A model generated the notes under the pieces. It worked only from the letters and a program-made list of their open reading frames with translations, did not search any database and was not told the origin of the DNA. A DNA stretch of 64,000 bases from Hymenobacter mucosus (GTDB taxonomy: Bacteria; Bacteroidota; Bacteroidia; Cytophagales; Hymenobacteraceae). Both the position numbers and the translations under genes were made by a program. Where the stretch lies: assembly GCF_900188255.1 (NCBI RefSeq), contig NZ_FZNS01000001.1, positions 124,001 through 188,000 on the forward strand, read 5' to 3'. The number at the start of each line of letters is the position of its first letter. Positions within the stretch are counted from its first letter, which is position 1. This document shows, piece after piece, positions 57,368-64,000 of this stretch.

Positions 57368-57556
57368 TTATTCGTCTTGATGCTGGGGTAGATCCTTAGC
57401 CTCCTCCACGGTATTCAGTTCATCTAGCTCGGCAAGCTCATGAAAGGTAGTAGCCGGGTCGAATGGGCTGGTAAACGCCAATAAGTCTTCCAGGGTATGG
57501 TCGGGAGCAGGGGAGTTGTGCGGAGCCTGCGGATTGGGGAGGTGGTTCGTGTCCAT
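57368..57556 (-). CDS. Small acidic protein, unknown
   Basis: A 62-aa soluble acidic protein (MDTNHLPNPQAPHNSPAPDH, LAFTSPFDPATTFHELAELD). No family recognised. Pro-rich head and Glu/Asp-rich tail suggest a disordered protein. Promoter and terminator are not evident. It sits in an accessory stretch with other short genes. Confidence 0.45.
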   Translation of the reverse strand: MDTNHLPNPQAPHNSPAPDHTLEDLLAFTSPFDPATTFHELAELDELNTVEEAKDLPQHQDE

Positions 57557-57762
57557 GGTTTCTTATACGTACAAGTACAATGAAGTAGCTGTCCTTCTCT
57601 AGGAGGCATTCTAAAAGCACCTTAGCCTTCAAAAGGCGGAACACTCATGCGGAAGTAGTGGTGTATTTGCCTGTATTGCTTTAAAAAGAACACTTCCTGT
57701 TCCTGGCTTGTTAATATGGCATGATTATTACGGGCCACTACTGCTCACAGACGAACGAGACC

Positions 57763-58098
57763 ATGAAATCGACTTCCTTTTTATATTCAACGAATACTAC
57801 CGGTGCTACTCCTCACTACCACGAATTGAAGGTGTGGCCCGACTGTTTTGCTGCTCTCCAAGCAGGAGTAAAGCCATTTGACGTACGAGAAAATGACCGG
57901 GATTTTCAGGTCGGTGATGCCCTACTGCTACGGGAATACGAGCCTGAGCAAGAGCGCTACACTGGTGGTACCGTGGAACGCTGGGTTAGCTACCTTGTGC
58001 ATGGCGGGGCTTTTGGCATTGAGCCGGGCTGGTGCGTACTTGGGTTAGCTGAGCATCCACCCTTACCTTCCGGCATTAGCGACACTCGTTTGTGGTAA
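57763..58098 (+). CDS. DUF3850 (ASCH/PUA-like) protein
   Basis: A 111-aa protein from the ATG at 57763; ATG at 57721 would add 14 residues. The pattern HELKVWPDCFAALQAGVKPF, DVRENDRDFQVGDALLLREY and YTGGTVERWVSYLVHGGAFG is that of DUF3850, a small ASCH-like RNA-binding fold common in phages and in bacterial accessory regions. Function unknown, perhaps RNA modification sensing. Followed by a terminator. Confidence 0.85.
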   Translation: MKSTSFLYSTNTTGATPHYHELKVWPDCFAALQAGVKPFDVRENDRDFQVGDALLLREYEPEQERYTGGTVERWVSYLVHGGAFGIEPGWCVLGLAEHPPLPSGISDTRLW

Positions 58099-58118
58099 GC
58101 GAACTTAGTGTACAAAGC

Positions 58119-58160
58119 AAGCCACCCAGAGCTTTCTCCAAGCCCTGAGGTGGCTTTTTA
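58119..58160 (+). terminator. Terminator after the DUF3850 gene
   Basis: AAGCCACC pairs with GGTGGCTT (additional CAG/CTG pairing inside) and is followed by TTTTTAATT. Confidence 0.8.
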
Positions 58161-58287
58161 ATTGGACTTCTCACCCGGCAGGCAATGAATAAATAGCAAG
58201 TGCCAGTAAAAACCTATCATCCTGCCTAAATCCAGTAGAGTGGGCTAGTGCGTTTATTGTTGTGTCAGACGTAGCGCACTGCCTTTT

Positions 58288-58662
58288 ATGATACCTCTTT
58301 ATACTACCGCTGGAGTACCCCTAGTATACGCCGATGATGATTGTCGGGCCCTGTTCAGCAGCACCGGTCAAATTGTAGCATGGTTTGAGCAAGAACTGCT
58401 ATACGCACCAAATGGGCGCTACTTGGGATGGGCCGAGCACGGGTGGGTGTACGACCGAAATGGGCAGCCAGCCCTGTTTGCTGAAAATGCACAAGGTGGC
58501 CCCGCCCGTCCCAACCTTAGTTTATCGGCCGGAAATGCTACCCCCCGGACCCGTTGGGCCCAGTTACCAGTCCGCTGGCCAAAACCTCAGCCTCGGCCCG
58601 CTCGCCGCCGTAAGGTAACAAGTTGGTCGCCAGTATCAGGATTGGCTTATTTTGCGCAGTAG
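58288..58662 (+). CDS. Repeat protein resembling the 4-fold beta flower family
   Basis: A 124-aa protein with four short repeats of the type [LI]-x-x-x-x-G-x-x-[LV] (TTAGVPLVYADD, SSTGQIVAWFEQELLYAPNG, RYLGWAEHGWVYDRNGQPAL). This rhythm of hairpins with conserved GRYLG and W matches what is annotated as 4-fold beta flower protein in Bacteroidota; my recall of that family is moderate. The C-terminal third is basic, Pro/Arg-rich (RWPKPQPRPARRRK). Function unknown. Confidence 0.65.
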   Translation: MIPLYTTAGVPLVYADDDCRALFSSTGQIVAWFEQELLYAPNGRYLGWAEHGWVYDRNGQPALFAENAQGGPARPNLSLSAGNATPRTRWAQLPVRWPKPQPRPARRRKVTSWSPVSGLAYFAQ

Positions 58663-58842
58663 CAGCTGGATCAATATCCAGCATAGGTGCACTGGCAGCT
58701 CTACCTAGAGGGTAGTGCGTAGTCTTTCTACATAGCGGATAAGCAAATAAATAGGGGTGCCTGCAATCCTCCTTGCCGAGCAATATCGTAAACAAGTAGT
58801 CTGAACTGTGTACATACACTTATGCACTCCTACTTGCACCAC

Positions 58843-59295
58843 ATGGCTGACACGCATCCCAGCCAGTTTAGCAACTCCGTGTCAACTAATGCTTCCAACT
58901 TCAATTTTAAAAACACAGCAGGCGGCATCAAAACCGATACCCGCGGGTACGTACGCCTAACCTGCTACCAAAGTGACCCTCCCAGCGTGGCCCGCCGCGA
59001 ACTGCTAGATCAAGTAATAGCTGCTCTCCAGCTTACGGGTTGGACGAAGGTGCTTGTTGATCAGCGCCGGCAATTGCCTTATTCTGAGCAAGACGAGGCT
59101 TGGATTTTGTTGGATTGGCTGCCACGTGCGGTAACACAATCAGGATACCGCCACGTTGCTATTCTGCCTTCCAGCAAACACTTGGTTCGGCTCCACACTT
59201 ATCATTTACAAACCGAGGCTAGAGCCAGGTACCGGGTAGTGAGCCGTATTTTTGAGGAGGGAGAAGATGCCGCCAGTGCTTGGCTACTTACCTAG
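58843..59295 (+). CDS. STAS-like protein, paralogue 3 of 3
   Basis: A 150-aa protein from the ATG at 58843 (MADTHPSQFSNSVSTNASNF). Shared block with the two other copies: TGWTKVLVDQRRQLPYSEQD, EAWILLDWLPRAVTQSGYRH, HLVRLHTYHL and FEEGEDAASAWLL. It has a longer polar head with Asn/Ser. No partner gene next to it. Probable horizontal or tandem duplication within the lineage. Confidence 0.8.
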   Translation: MADTHPSQFSNSVSTNASNFNFKNTAGGIKTDTRGYVRLTCYQSDPPSVARRELLDQVIAALQLTGWTKVLVDQRRQLPYSEQDEAWILLDWLPRAVTQSGYRHVAILPSSKHLVRLHTYHLQTEARARYRVVSRIFEEGEDAASAWLLT

Positions 59296-59369
59296 GACAT
59301 TCCTAGAGTGATACTCTATAAGTAAGAGTCTGACTATAACGGCACAGTAGAAGGCAAAAGAACTTGTTT

Positions 59370-59501
59370 CTATTCAAAGTACCAGAAGTAGACAAGCCAC
59401 AGTACAGATAGAATACCTATAATATACCAAATCCACTTGCCCGATTCCGGGGGCTCTGTGCCTGCTGATCTTTGCCGGCGCTTGAGAAAGGGCGTTTGCA
59501 T
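59370..59501 (-). CDS. Micro-protein, 43 aa, single membrane helix
   Basis: A complete short frame with ATG (59501) and TAG (59370-59372): MQTPFLKRRQRSAGTEPPES, then GKWIWYIIGILSVLWLVYFW and YFE. A basic, polar head is followed by one strong helix with many Trp and Tyr at both ends, as expected for a real membrane micro-protein. A second frame of the same layout lies 130 bp upstream on the same strand. No known family. Confidence 0.5.
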   Translation of the reverse strand: MQTPFLKRRQRSAGTEPPESGKWIWYIIGILSVLWLVYFWYFE

Positions 59502-59633
59502 AGTAATGGTGCATTCAGAGTCTGTATTCAGGGTATACGCACGCTAGAAAGCGACAGCCATTGTAGCATGAGCTACTGTAAATATAGGGTTGAATGCGTG
59601 CAAACTAGGCTAATACCTCAGTGTCATCGGCTG

Positions 59634-59747
59634 CTACCAACCAAAACGCCATAGCACTACGCTCATAGTGAGCGTAACTAAAGCTACCAGTATCCAGCCA
59701 ACGGCGCTGGACGTCAAAAGGGGCGGGTGGCGTGGATTGCGAGGCAT
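59634..59747 (-). CDS. Micro-protein, 37 aa, single membrane helix
   Basis: Complete short frame, ATG at 59747 and TAG at 59634-59636: MPRNPRHPPLLTSSAVGWIL, then VALVTLTMSVVLWRFGW. Basic Pro/Arg head plus one helix, like its neighbour at 59370-59501. Similar design in two adjacent frames argues against chance. Function unknown; toxin-like, small stress or scaffold peptides are possible. Confidence 0.45.
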   Translation of the reverse strand: MPRNPRHPPLLTSSAVGWILVALVTLTMSVVLWRFGW

Positions 59748-59878
59748 AGCTACCGGTTGAATGAGATACTAGTATAAACGAATAAATCCAATCATGTAGT
59801 TTGCGTGGAGAACAATAATTTCTAATTCTAACTTAGCCTCCCAATATAATGGTGTATTGCCTTGTTAGCACTCAGGAT

Positions 59879-60127
59879 TTATTTACTTGTCGCTGGTAGA
59901 GGTAGATATTGTTCGGCCGCAGCCTCTATTAGTAGGCTGGCCGGTATTGAGGTACCCCGTGCTAATACTAAATCCATGCACCCTTGTTGTAATCGGGCAT
60001 CTTGCGCGGGGGTTAGGCGGCGCTGAGATTCACAACGGGTAGCAAGGAGTTGTGCCAACAGTACTGCGGCGGTTGAAAGTTGCTGCTCGTGTAAGGCAGC
60101 ACGAAAACAGATTTCGGTGTCACTCAT
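59879..60127 (-). CDS. Small helical protein, unknown
   Basis: An 82-aa protein (MSDTEICFRAALHEQQLSTA, LAQLLATRCESQRRLTPAQD, LIEAAAEQYLPLPATSK). Ala/Leu-rich helices, two cysteines, no signal or membrane helix. No family recognised. Isolated in an accessory stretch. Confidence 0.5.
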   Translation of the reverse strand: MSDTEICFRAALHEQQLSTAAVLLAQLLATRCESQRRLTPAQDARLQQGCMDLVLARGTSIPASLLIEAAAEQYLPLPATSK

Positions 60128-60343
60128 GCGAAAAGAAGTATACTAGCCTCTTGCGCAACAAACATACCAGAGGCAGTAAGGAACAGCTTATGGAATAATA
60201 TATAGTACCGTACAGCCATTGTACCAAGAAAACTCTCCCCGGCGGAGTACGAGTTTTATATCAGTGCGCAGGAGGATAAAGAAATGGCTGTGGTGAATAA
60301 CACTAAGCATAACCGCTACTATTCATCCTTTTCAGGCGATGCG

Positions 60344-61405
60344 CTAGGCCGTTGCTTGCTGTAATTCTAAGGCCAGAGTGCGTACTAACTCGGCTGCTGG
60401 CAGTGCGCGTGCCCGGCTGTTGCCGGTACCTGCCCACTGCACCGCAAAGCCAGTTTCACCCGCCTGCTGAGCTGCAGTTATCAGCGCTTTGCCAGCTAGA
60501 TAAGCGCGCGAATAAGCTGCTACCGGCGGGCGCCCAGGCACATCTATATCTTGCATAAAGCGGTTTACGAGTCCGCGTGCGGGCCTTCCCGAGATGACGT
60601 CCGTTAAAGACGTAGGTAGTGGAGGCTGCTGCAACAGGGCTGCCCGGTAGCTAGCAGAGGCTGCTGATTCGGGGCAGGCAACGAAGGCCGTGCCGAGTTG
60701 CCCGGCCACTGCTCCGGCGCGCAGGGCTGCCGCCAAATCGGCCCCGTCCATTATACCCCCAGCAGCAATTACTGGTAGACGACACTCTTGTACCAACTGA
60801 CGCGTTAAGTCCAGCGTAGTAATCCCCGGTTCTACCGACTGGTCGAAGGTACCGCGGTGCCCGCCCGCCTCTATGCCCTGCGCAACCAGCACATCTACTC
60901 CCGCCGCTTCCGCCACGTGCGCTTCTGTGGGGGAGGTAACGCACGCCAAGAGCAAAGCACCCGTTTGCTGCAAGGCAGTAAGCTGTGTTGCTGTGGGTAG
61001 ACCAAAGTGAAAGCTGATTACGCGAGGCTTCGCCTGTACTAGCACAGCCAGTAGGGCATCGTTGGTTATAAAGCTGGGGTAGATTTCCGTCAAACTCCCC
61101 GGCGCATCACTCTGTAGGGCCGCAAAGAAAGGCTGTAAGTGCGTAAGCCAGCGGGCGTCGTGTGCTGCGTCTTCTGGGGCAGGGGCATGGCAGAACAAGT
61201 TGACGTTTATCGGCTTAGTAGTGACAGCCTGCAATTCGGCTAGGTGCTGAGCCACCACTTGAGCTGAGGAAATAGCCCCGGTGGCAAAGGAACCCAGTGC
61301 GCCAGCCTCTGACACGGCTGCGGCTAGGGCCAGCGTTGACACCCCTGCCATCGGTGCTTGAATAATGGGGTGTAAAAGGCCTAGGTGTTCACAGAAAGCG
61401 TTCAT
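60344..61405 (-). CDS. Nitronate monooxygenase (2-nitropropane dioxygenase family)
   Basis: FMN-dependent TIM barrel enzyme of 353 aa that oxidises alkyl nitronates. Motifs: HPIIQAPMAGVSTLALAAAV with SEAGALGSFATG, PINVNLFCHAPAPED, VISFHFGLPT, VLVAQGIEAGGHRGTF (phosphate-binding GGHRG), IAAGGIMDGADLAAALRAGA and VAGQLGTAFVACPES. The catalytic His and the class I family spacing fit. Likely detoxifies nitro compounds. Monocistronic. Confidence 0.94.
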   Translation of the reverse strand: MNAFCEHLGLLHPIIQAPMAGVSTLALAAAVSEAGALGSFATGAISSAQVVAQHLAELQAVTTKPINVNLFCHAPAPEDAAHDARWLTHLQPFFAALQSDAPGSLTEIYPSFITNDALLAVLVQAKPRVISFHFGLPTATQLTALQQTGALLLACVTSPTEAHVAEAAGVDVLVAQGIEAGGHRGTFDQSVEPGITTLDLTRQLVQECRLPVIAAGGIMDGADLAAALRAGAVAGQLGTAFVACPESAASASYRAALLQQPPLPTSLTDVISGRPARGLVNRFMQDIDVPGRPPVAAYSRAYLAGKALITAAQQAGETGFAVQWAGTGNSRARALPAAELVRTLALELQQATA

Positions 61406-61876
61406 CAGCGGGAAAATACAGAATGGGAATCATTACCCAATGGGCAGAGGAGGGGGCTAGTACTTATATAGGTCCGTAAGGACTACAGCCACTCTTGCTT
61501 TGTAAAGACTATATCCCATCACCAGGCAACAGGTGTAGATTGCCACTTGCTGCCAAAGCCCTAATCATTCGGAGGAATTCTTTGCTGTAATCCGAGTTAG
61601 TGAGTACCTATCCAATGGCTACCAATCAGCAGAATGGCCCGCTGCACAGTTCACATACTTCACTACGAGAAGCATGGTACCGGTCCCATGTGCTTGAGGT
61701 ACGAGAGGGCGCAAGGGGATGCATTTATCTTATCACCTCACCAAAGGACGTATAACTAGTTGGTGCATCCGCGGTTCCTATTAAGGAAAAGCGCCTCCAT
61801 ACTGAAGGCCCTTCTCTTTTCGGGTAGTCACATAGCTTAGTAGGGCGTATCCGAGGTGCCGCATCACCATTCTAGT
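61406..61876. other. Low-density stretch without recognised gene
   Basis: 470 bp before the HicB-like fragment. AT content is higher than in the flanks and short stop-filled frames dominate. A weak imperfect hairpin lies near 61790-61825. It may be decayed mobile DNA together with the next two entries. Confidence 0.4.
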
Positions 61877-62041
61877 ATGAAACGGTATACAATCATTGTA
61901 GAGTGCACGACTACGGGCTACTCCGCTTATGCCGCCGACCACAACGTCTCTACGACGGATACTACATTGGCCGAAATAAAATCTAACGCTATTGAGGCGT
62001 TTAACCTGTATTTCGTGTCATGTCCGAAGCGAAGGTTCTGA
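61877..62041 (+). pseudogene. HicB-like antitoxin fragment
   Basis: A 54-codon frame (MKRYTIIVECTTTGYSAYAA) followed by DTTLAEIKSNAIEAFNLYF. The opening beta strands and the GYSAYxxD pattern are those of the HicB RNase-H-like domain. It ends after the helix without the C-terminal DNA-binding domain, and no HicA toxin is adjacent. Stand-alone short HicB domains exist, so a functional solo domain is possible; truncation looks more likely because the next frame is broken too. Confidence 0.5.
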
Positions 62042-62473
62042 TTTGCGGCCCCATTGTCGGTAACTCGGCGGAAGCTGGGGATACTTGGCCCTTTACAACG
62101 TTGGAAGATGTGCTCTCCCAGTTGGAATGGCAGAAGCCATATGACTCTGTACGGGTAACGATTAACTCTCCTGGTGGCCGTCTTGATAAAGGCTTCGGCA
62201 TCTATGATAAGCTCCACAGCTTGGGGCCTGATATCACAGTTACTACCCCTGCACAGGTAGCTCAGCTACCCTGCGCGGTGCAACGCTAGTACTGCAAGAA
62301 CCTGCGGGGCCAGCCGCGCACGGTGGGCGGTCGTAGCTGCGGCTGGCAATATTGCGGCATCTGTACAAGCAAGCTACAAGCCTCAGGCTCCCATCGTACA
62401 GGCTACGGATAGCGCGAACGTGCAGGTAGTCAGTACCAAGAAAGCGCTAGCCGTAGCGGGTGAAGACAACTAA
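62020..62473 (+). pseudogene. Broken phage-type ClpP-like protease (head maturation) remnant
   Basis: The first 80 codons read as an S14/ClpP-like prohead protease (AKVLICGPIVGNS, SVRVTINSPGGRLDKGFGIY, SLGPDITVTT). At about 62255 the frame goes wrong (AQVAQLPCAVQR stop); another frame continues with TGSSATLRGATLVLQEP, and a third with AAGNIAASVQASYKPQAPIV to a TAA at 62471. At least two frameshifts are needed. A further short frame reading MRPLLPYAAGLAGLGQLYSL follows. This looks like a decayed phage segment. Confidence 0.6.
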
Positions 62474-62794
62474 ATACCCATCACCAACACGGAAGAAAAC
62501 TGGATGCGCCCCCTGCTGCCCTATGCCGCTGGACTGGCAGGCCTAGGGCAGCTCTATTCGCTACTGCCCTTACCTTTCGCTGGAGCTAGCTGATTGCTGT
62601 TGCGTCGTCGTAACCCTGTATGAAAGCCACAAGTGGAGACGGATCCGGTAGCTCTACGTAGCGAAATGCCCCAATCGAAGAGCGTAGTATAGTGAAAGCC
62701 AAATGTCACAAGTTCAGGTTTTTCTTCCTTGAGTTGCGCTGAGGAAGCAAATAGCTTGCTTTTATTCATCCATTTTTCTTATCTGTTACCGTCT

Positions 62795-63097
62795 ATGAAA
62801 AAGGTACTCAAGCTTCTATCGTTTACGCTGGTCGTACTCTGTGGTGCAGCGACGACACCCGTTACAGCCAACAACACGGCACCCATTGCTTCGCAACAGG
62901 TCGACTGTTATGGTACCTATGAAGAAGGCCTTGCGGAAGGGCGAGTTATCCGCACGCAGCTTATTAACGAATATGGCGAGAATACCCCAGCATTTACCGA
63001 TGCGTTAGCTATAGAGCGAGCTCGTGCCAGTGAACAGTGGCAAACGGTTAGCCGGGAATGCAGGCCCTATTGGCGTGGTATCCTGGATGGCTTATAA
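62795..63097 (+). CDS. Small secreted protein, unknown
   Basis: A 100-aa protein from the ATG at 62795 with a signal peptide (MKKVLKLLSFTLVVLCGAAT, then PVTA). The mature part is charged, with two cysteines (VDCYGTYEEGLAEGRVIR and SRECRPYWRGILDGL) that may form a disulfide. Short exported proteins with this YEEG-L/A-EG pattern occur in Bacteroidota. Function unknown. Followed by a perfect terminator. Confidence 0.7.
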   Translation: MKKVLKLLSFTLVVLCGAATTPVTANNTAPIASQQVDCYGTYEEGLAEGRVIRTQLINEYGENTPAFTDALAIERARASEQWQTVSRECRPYWRGILDGL

Positions 63098-63129
63098 GCC
63101 GCTCGGATGCATTAACCCAATAGCATAAT

Positions 63130-63163
63130 GAAGAAAGCCCCGGCCTACACCGGGGCTTTCTTC
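63130..63163. terminator. Terminator after the small secreted protein
   Basis: Perfect 14-bp stem GAAGAAAGCCCCGG with a 6-nt loop (CCTACA). Confidence 0.92.
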
Positions 63164-63238
63164 TTAGAGCAGGGGCGTATAGAGCCCGGCAGATAGTTCG
63201 AAAATAAGACCTTGGAATAATAAATGGGTGCACCACGA

Positions 63239-63275
63239 AAAACCCCTTGTAAATCAAGGATTTACAAGGGGTTTT
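63239..63275. terminator. Terminator of the tRNA-Thr transcript
   Basis: Perfect 17-bp stem AAAACCCCTTGTAAATC with a 3-nt loop (AAG), 10 bp downstream of the tRNA on the minus strand. Confidence 0.9.
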
Positions 63276-63285
63276 ACTGATCAAG

Positions 63286-63358
<73 letters not shown>

Positions 63359-63440
63359 CTTTTTGATATGACAAAACTAGTAGGTGAGTGGGAGTTTGCC
63401 AACTCTTGGGCAATAAAATATTATGAAAATATGGCAACTA

Positions 63441-63512
63441 CCTGACAATCTACCTACTAAAAAAGGGTCCTGGCGTACGCCAGGACCCTTTTTTAGTAGG
63501 TAGATTGTCAGG
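63441..63512. terminator. 72-bp perfect palindrome, terminator of the DUF349 gene
   Basis: 36 bases on the left (63441-63476) and 36 on the right (63477-63512) are exact complements, with no loop spacer, and contain A6/T6 tracts. It ends 2 bp before the DUF349 stop codon. The stem is far longer than termination needs. Confidence 0.9.
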
Positions 63513-63514
63513 CA

Positions 63515-64000
63515 CTAGCTGCGAACTGCTTTTAGCTGCTTCTTAAGGGCATCAATACGGTGTTGCGCTTCATCGATTCGGCCCTGGTATTCCTCCCGCA
63601 ATTGGCTTGCGTTCTTAGAGCGGGCAAAAAACTCAAGGTTTGTTTTGAGCGTGGAGATATCATTCTCCAGTTCGTTGATTTCTCGCCGTAAGGATTGCTC
63701 CTTCTTGTAAAGCTGTTGTTGGGCATCGGGCGCTGATTTCAGCCGTTCGACTTGGAGATTGAACAACAGGTCAGTTCGCTCCGCATAGGACAAGCTGGGA
63801 ACAGCATCCAAGTACTTGCCCATTAGAGCTTGAAATTTGTCCTCGGCGCGCTCATTACTCCGGGTGGTACCATCAAAAGCGCGCCATTCACTTACGTGCT
63901 GGCGGAAACCCTCAACGGTACCAGGAGTATCGGCCGAAACGGCAGCTACTATCTCCGACAGTCGGTCGAGGTACTGGTTTTGCTCCTGATTTACTTGCTG
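63515..64000 (-). CDS. DUF349 domain protein, C-terminal part (cut by the window edge)
   Basis: The frame is open to the last base of the window, so the gene continues beyond it; the methionine at 63823 is internal, not the start. The visible 161 residues hold one DUF349-like unit (GFRQHVSEWRAFDGTTRSNE, RAEDKFQALMGKYLDA) followed by a long coiled coil (LYKKEQSLRREINELENDIS). DUF349 proteins carry several such units and are common in Bacteroidota; role unknown. Ends right next to the 72-bp palindrome. Confidence 0.8.
   Translation of the reverse strand, partial: QQVNQEQNQYLDRLSEIVAAVSADTPGTVEGFRQHVSEWRAFDGTTRSNERAEDKFQALMGKYLDAVPSLSYAERTDLLFNLQVERLKSAPDAQQQLYKKEQSLRREINELENDISTLKTNLEFFARSKNASQLREEYQGRIDEAQHRIDALKKQLKAVRS

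Noticed and set aside
59472..59654. 60-codon plus frame
   Set aside because: Runs antisense across the two micro-protein frames, with Cys-rich chance-like composition.
61500..61700. Short minus frame ending in FLRMIRALAASGNLHLLPGDG
   Set aside because: Looks protein-like at the end but lacks a start and is closed by a stop about 17 codons upstream; could be a scrap of a lost gene, not annotated.
63515..63823. 102-aa gene starting at 63823
   Set aside because: The frame continues open to the window edge, and the DUF349-like unit lies upstream of that Met.

Overview
The window looks like chromosomal DNA of a GC-rich member of Bacteroidota, most probably Hymenobacter or a close relative in Hymenobacteraceae. 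Signs seen in the sequence are a secreted M43 protease with a type IX secretion C-terminal sorting domain, a TamL-type BamA-family lipoprotein, DUF2911, DUF4259 and DUF349 proteins, fused E1 alpha/beta 2-oxo-acid dehydrogenase, almost no Shine-Dalgarno sequences, and several sites fitting the Bacteroidota -7 promoter element TAnnTTTG. The genus is an inference from these traits; no 16S or marker search could be run.

Layout. 1-14.7 kb is housekeeping and envelope material: a TonB-like protein with MORN-type repeats, gatB, a TlpA pair of which one member has lost its CxxC, a thioesterase, the secreted protease, pcm, an exopolysaccharide sugar transferase, riboflavin synthase, and hemF with a PAP2 phosphatase. 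14.8-19.4 kb is a compact operon kaiC-kaiB-kaiB-histidine kinase-response regulator on the minus strand. 19.5-31.2 kb carries a GNAT enzyme, E1, tamL, an RNA methyltransferase, an ECF sigma factor with a membrane partner and a beta-barrel protein, a CoA-binding protein and an FAD oxidoreductase. Around 32 kb a cobalamin riboswitch on the minus strand faces an acyl-CoA thioesterase. 32.4-42.9 kb holds DUF2911, amidohydrolase, 2'-5' RNA ligase, tryptophan 2,3-dioxygenase, serine deaminase beta subunit, a TolC/adaptor efflux pair, gpsA, DUF4259 and a half-size DMT transporter.

43.4-46.6 kb is a two-component pair with an NtrC-type sigma-54 activator. 47.5-53.3 kb is an uncharacterised minus-strand cluster: two coiled-coil proteins, a solute-binding protein fused to an OmpA peptidoglycan-binding domain, an ABC permease and an ABC ATPase. 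53.5-59.3 kb is an accessory stretch with three divergent copies of a STAS-like protein around a TPR sensor kinase that lacks the phospho-acceptor histidine. 59.3-63.1 kb is low in coding density and holds two unlisted micro-proteins with one membrane helix each, a nitronate monooxygenase, and a decayed phage-type fragment (HicB-like plus ClpP-like protease). The window ends with tRNA-Thr(TGT), a 72-bp perfect palindrome acting as a terminator, and the C-terminal part of a DUF349 protein running off the edge.

For most genes the start was moved from the longest frame to an internal methionine that begins a signal peptide or the conserved domain. Regulatory calls rest on pattern matching by eye only.
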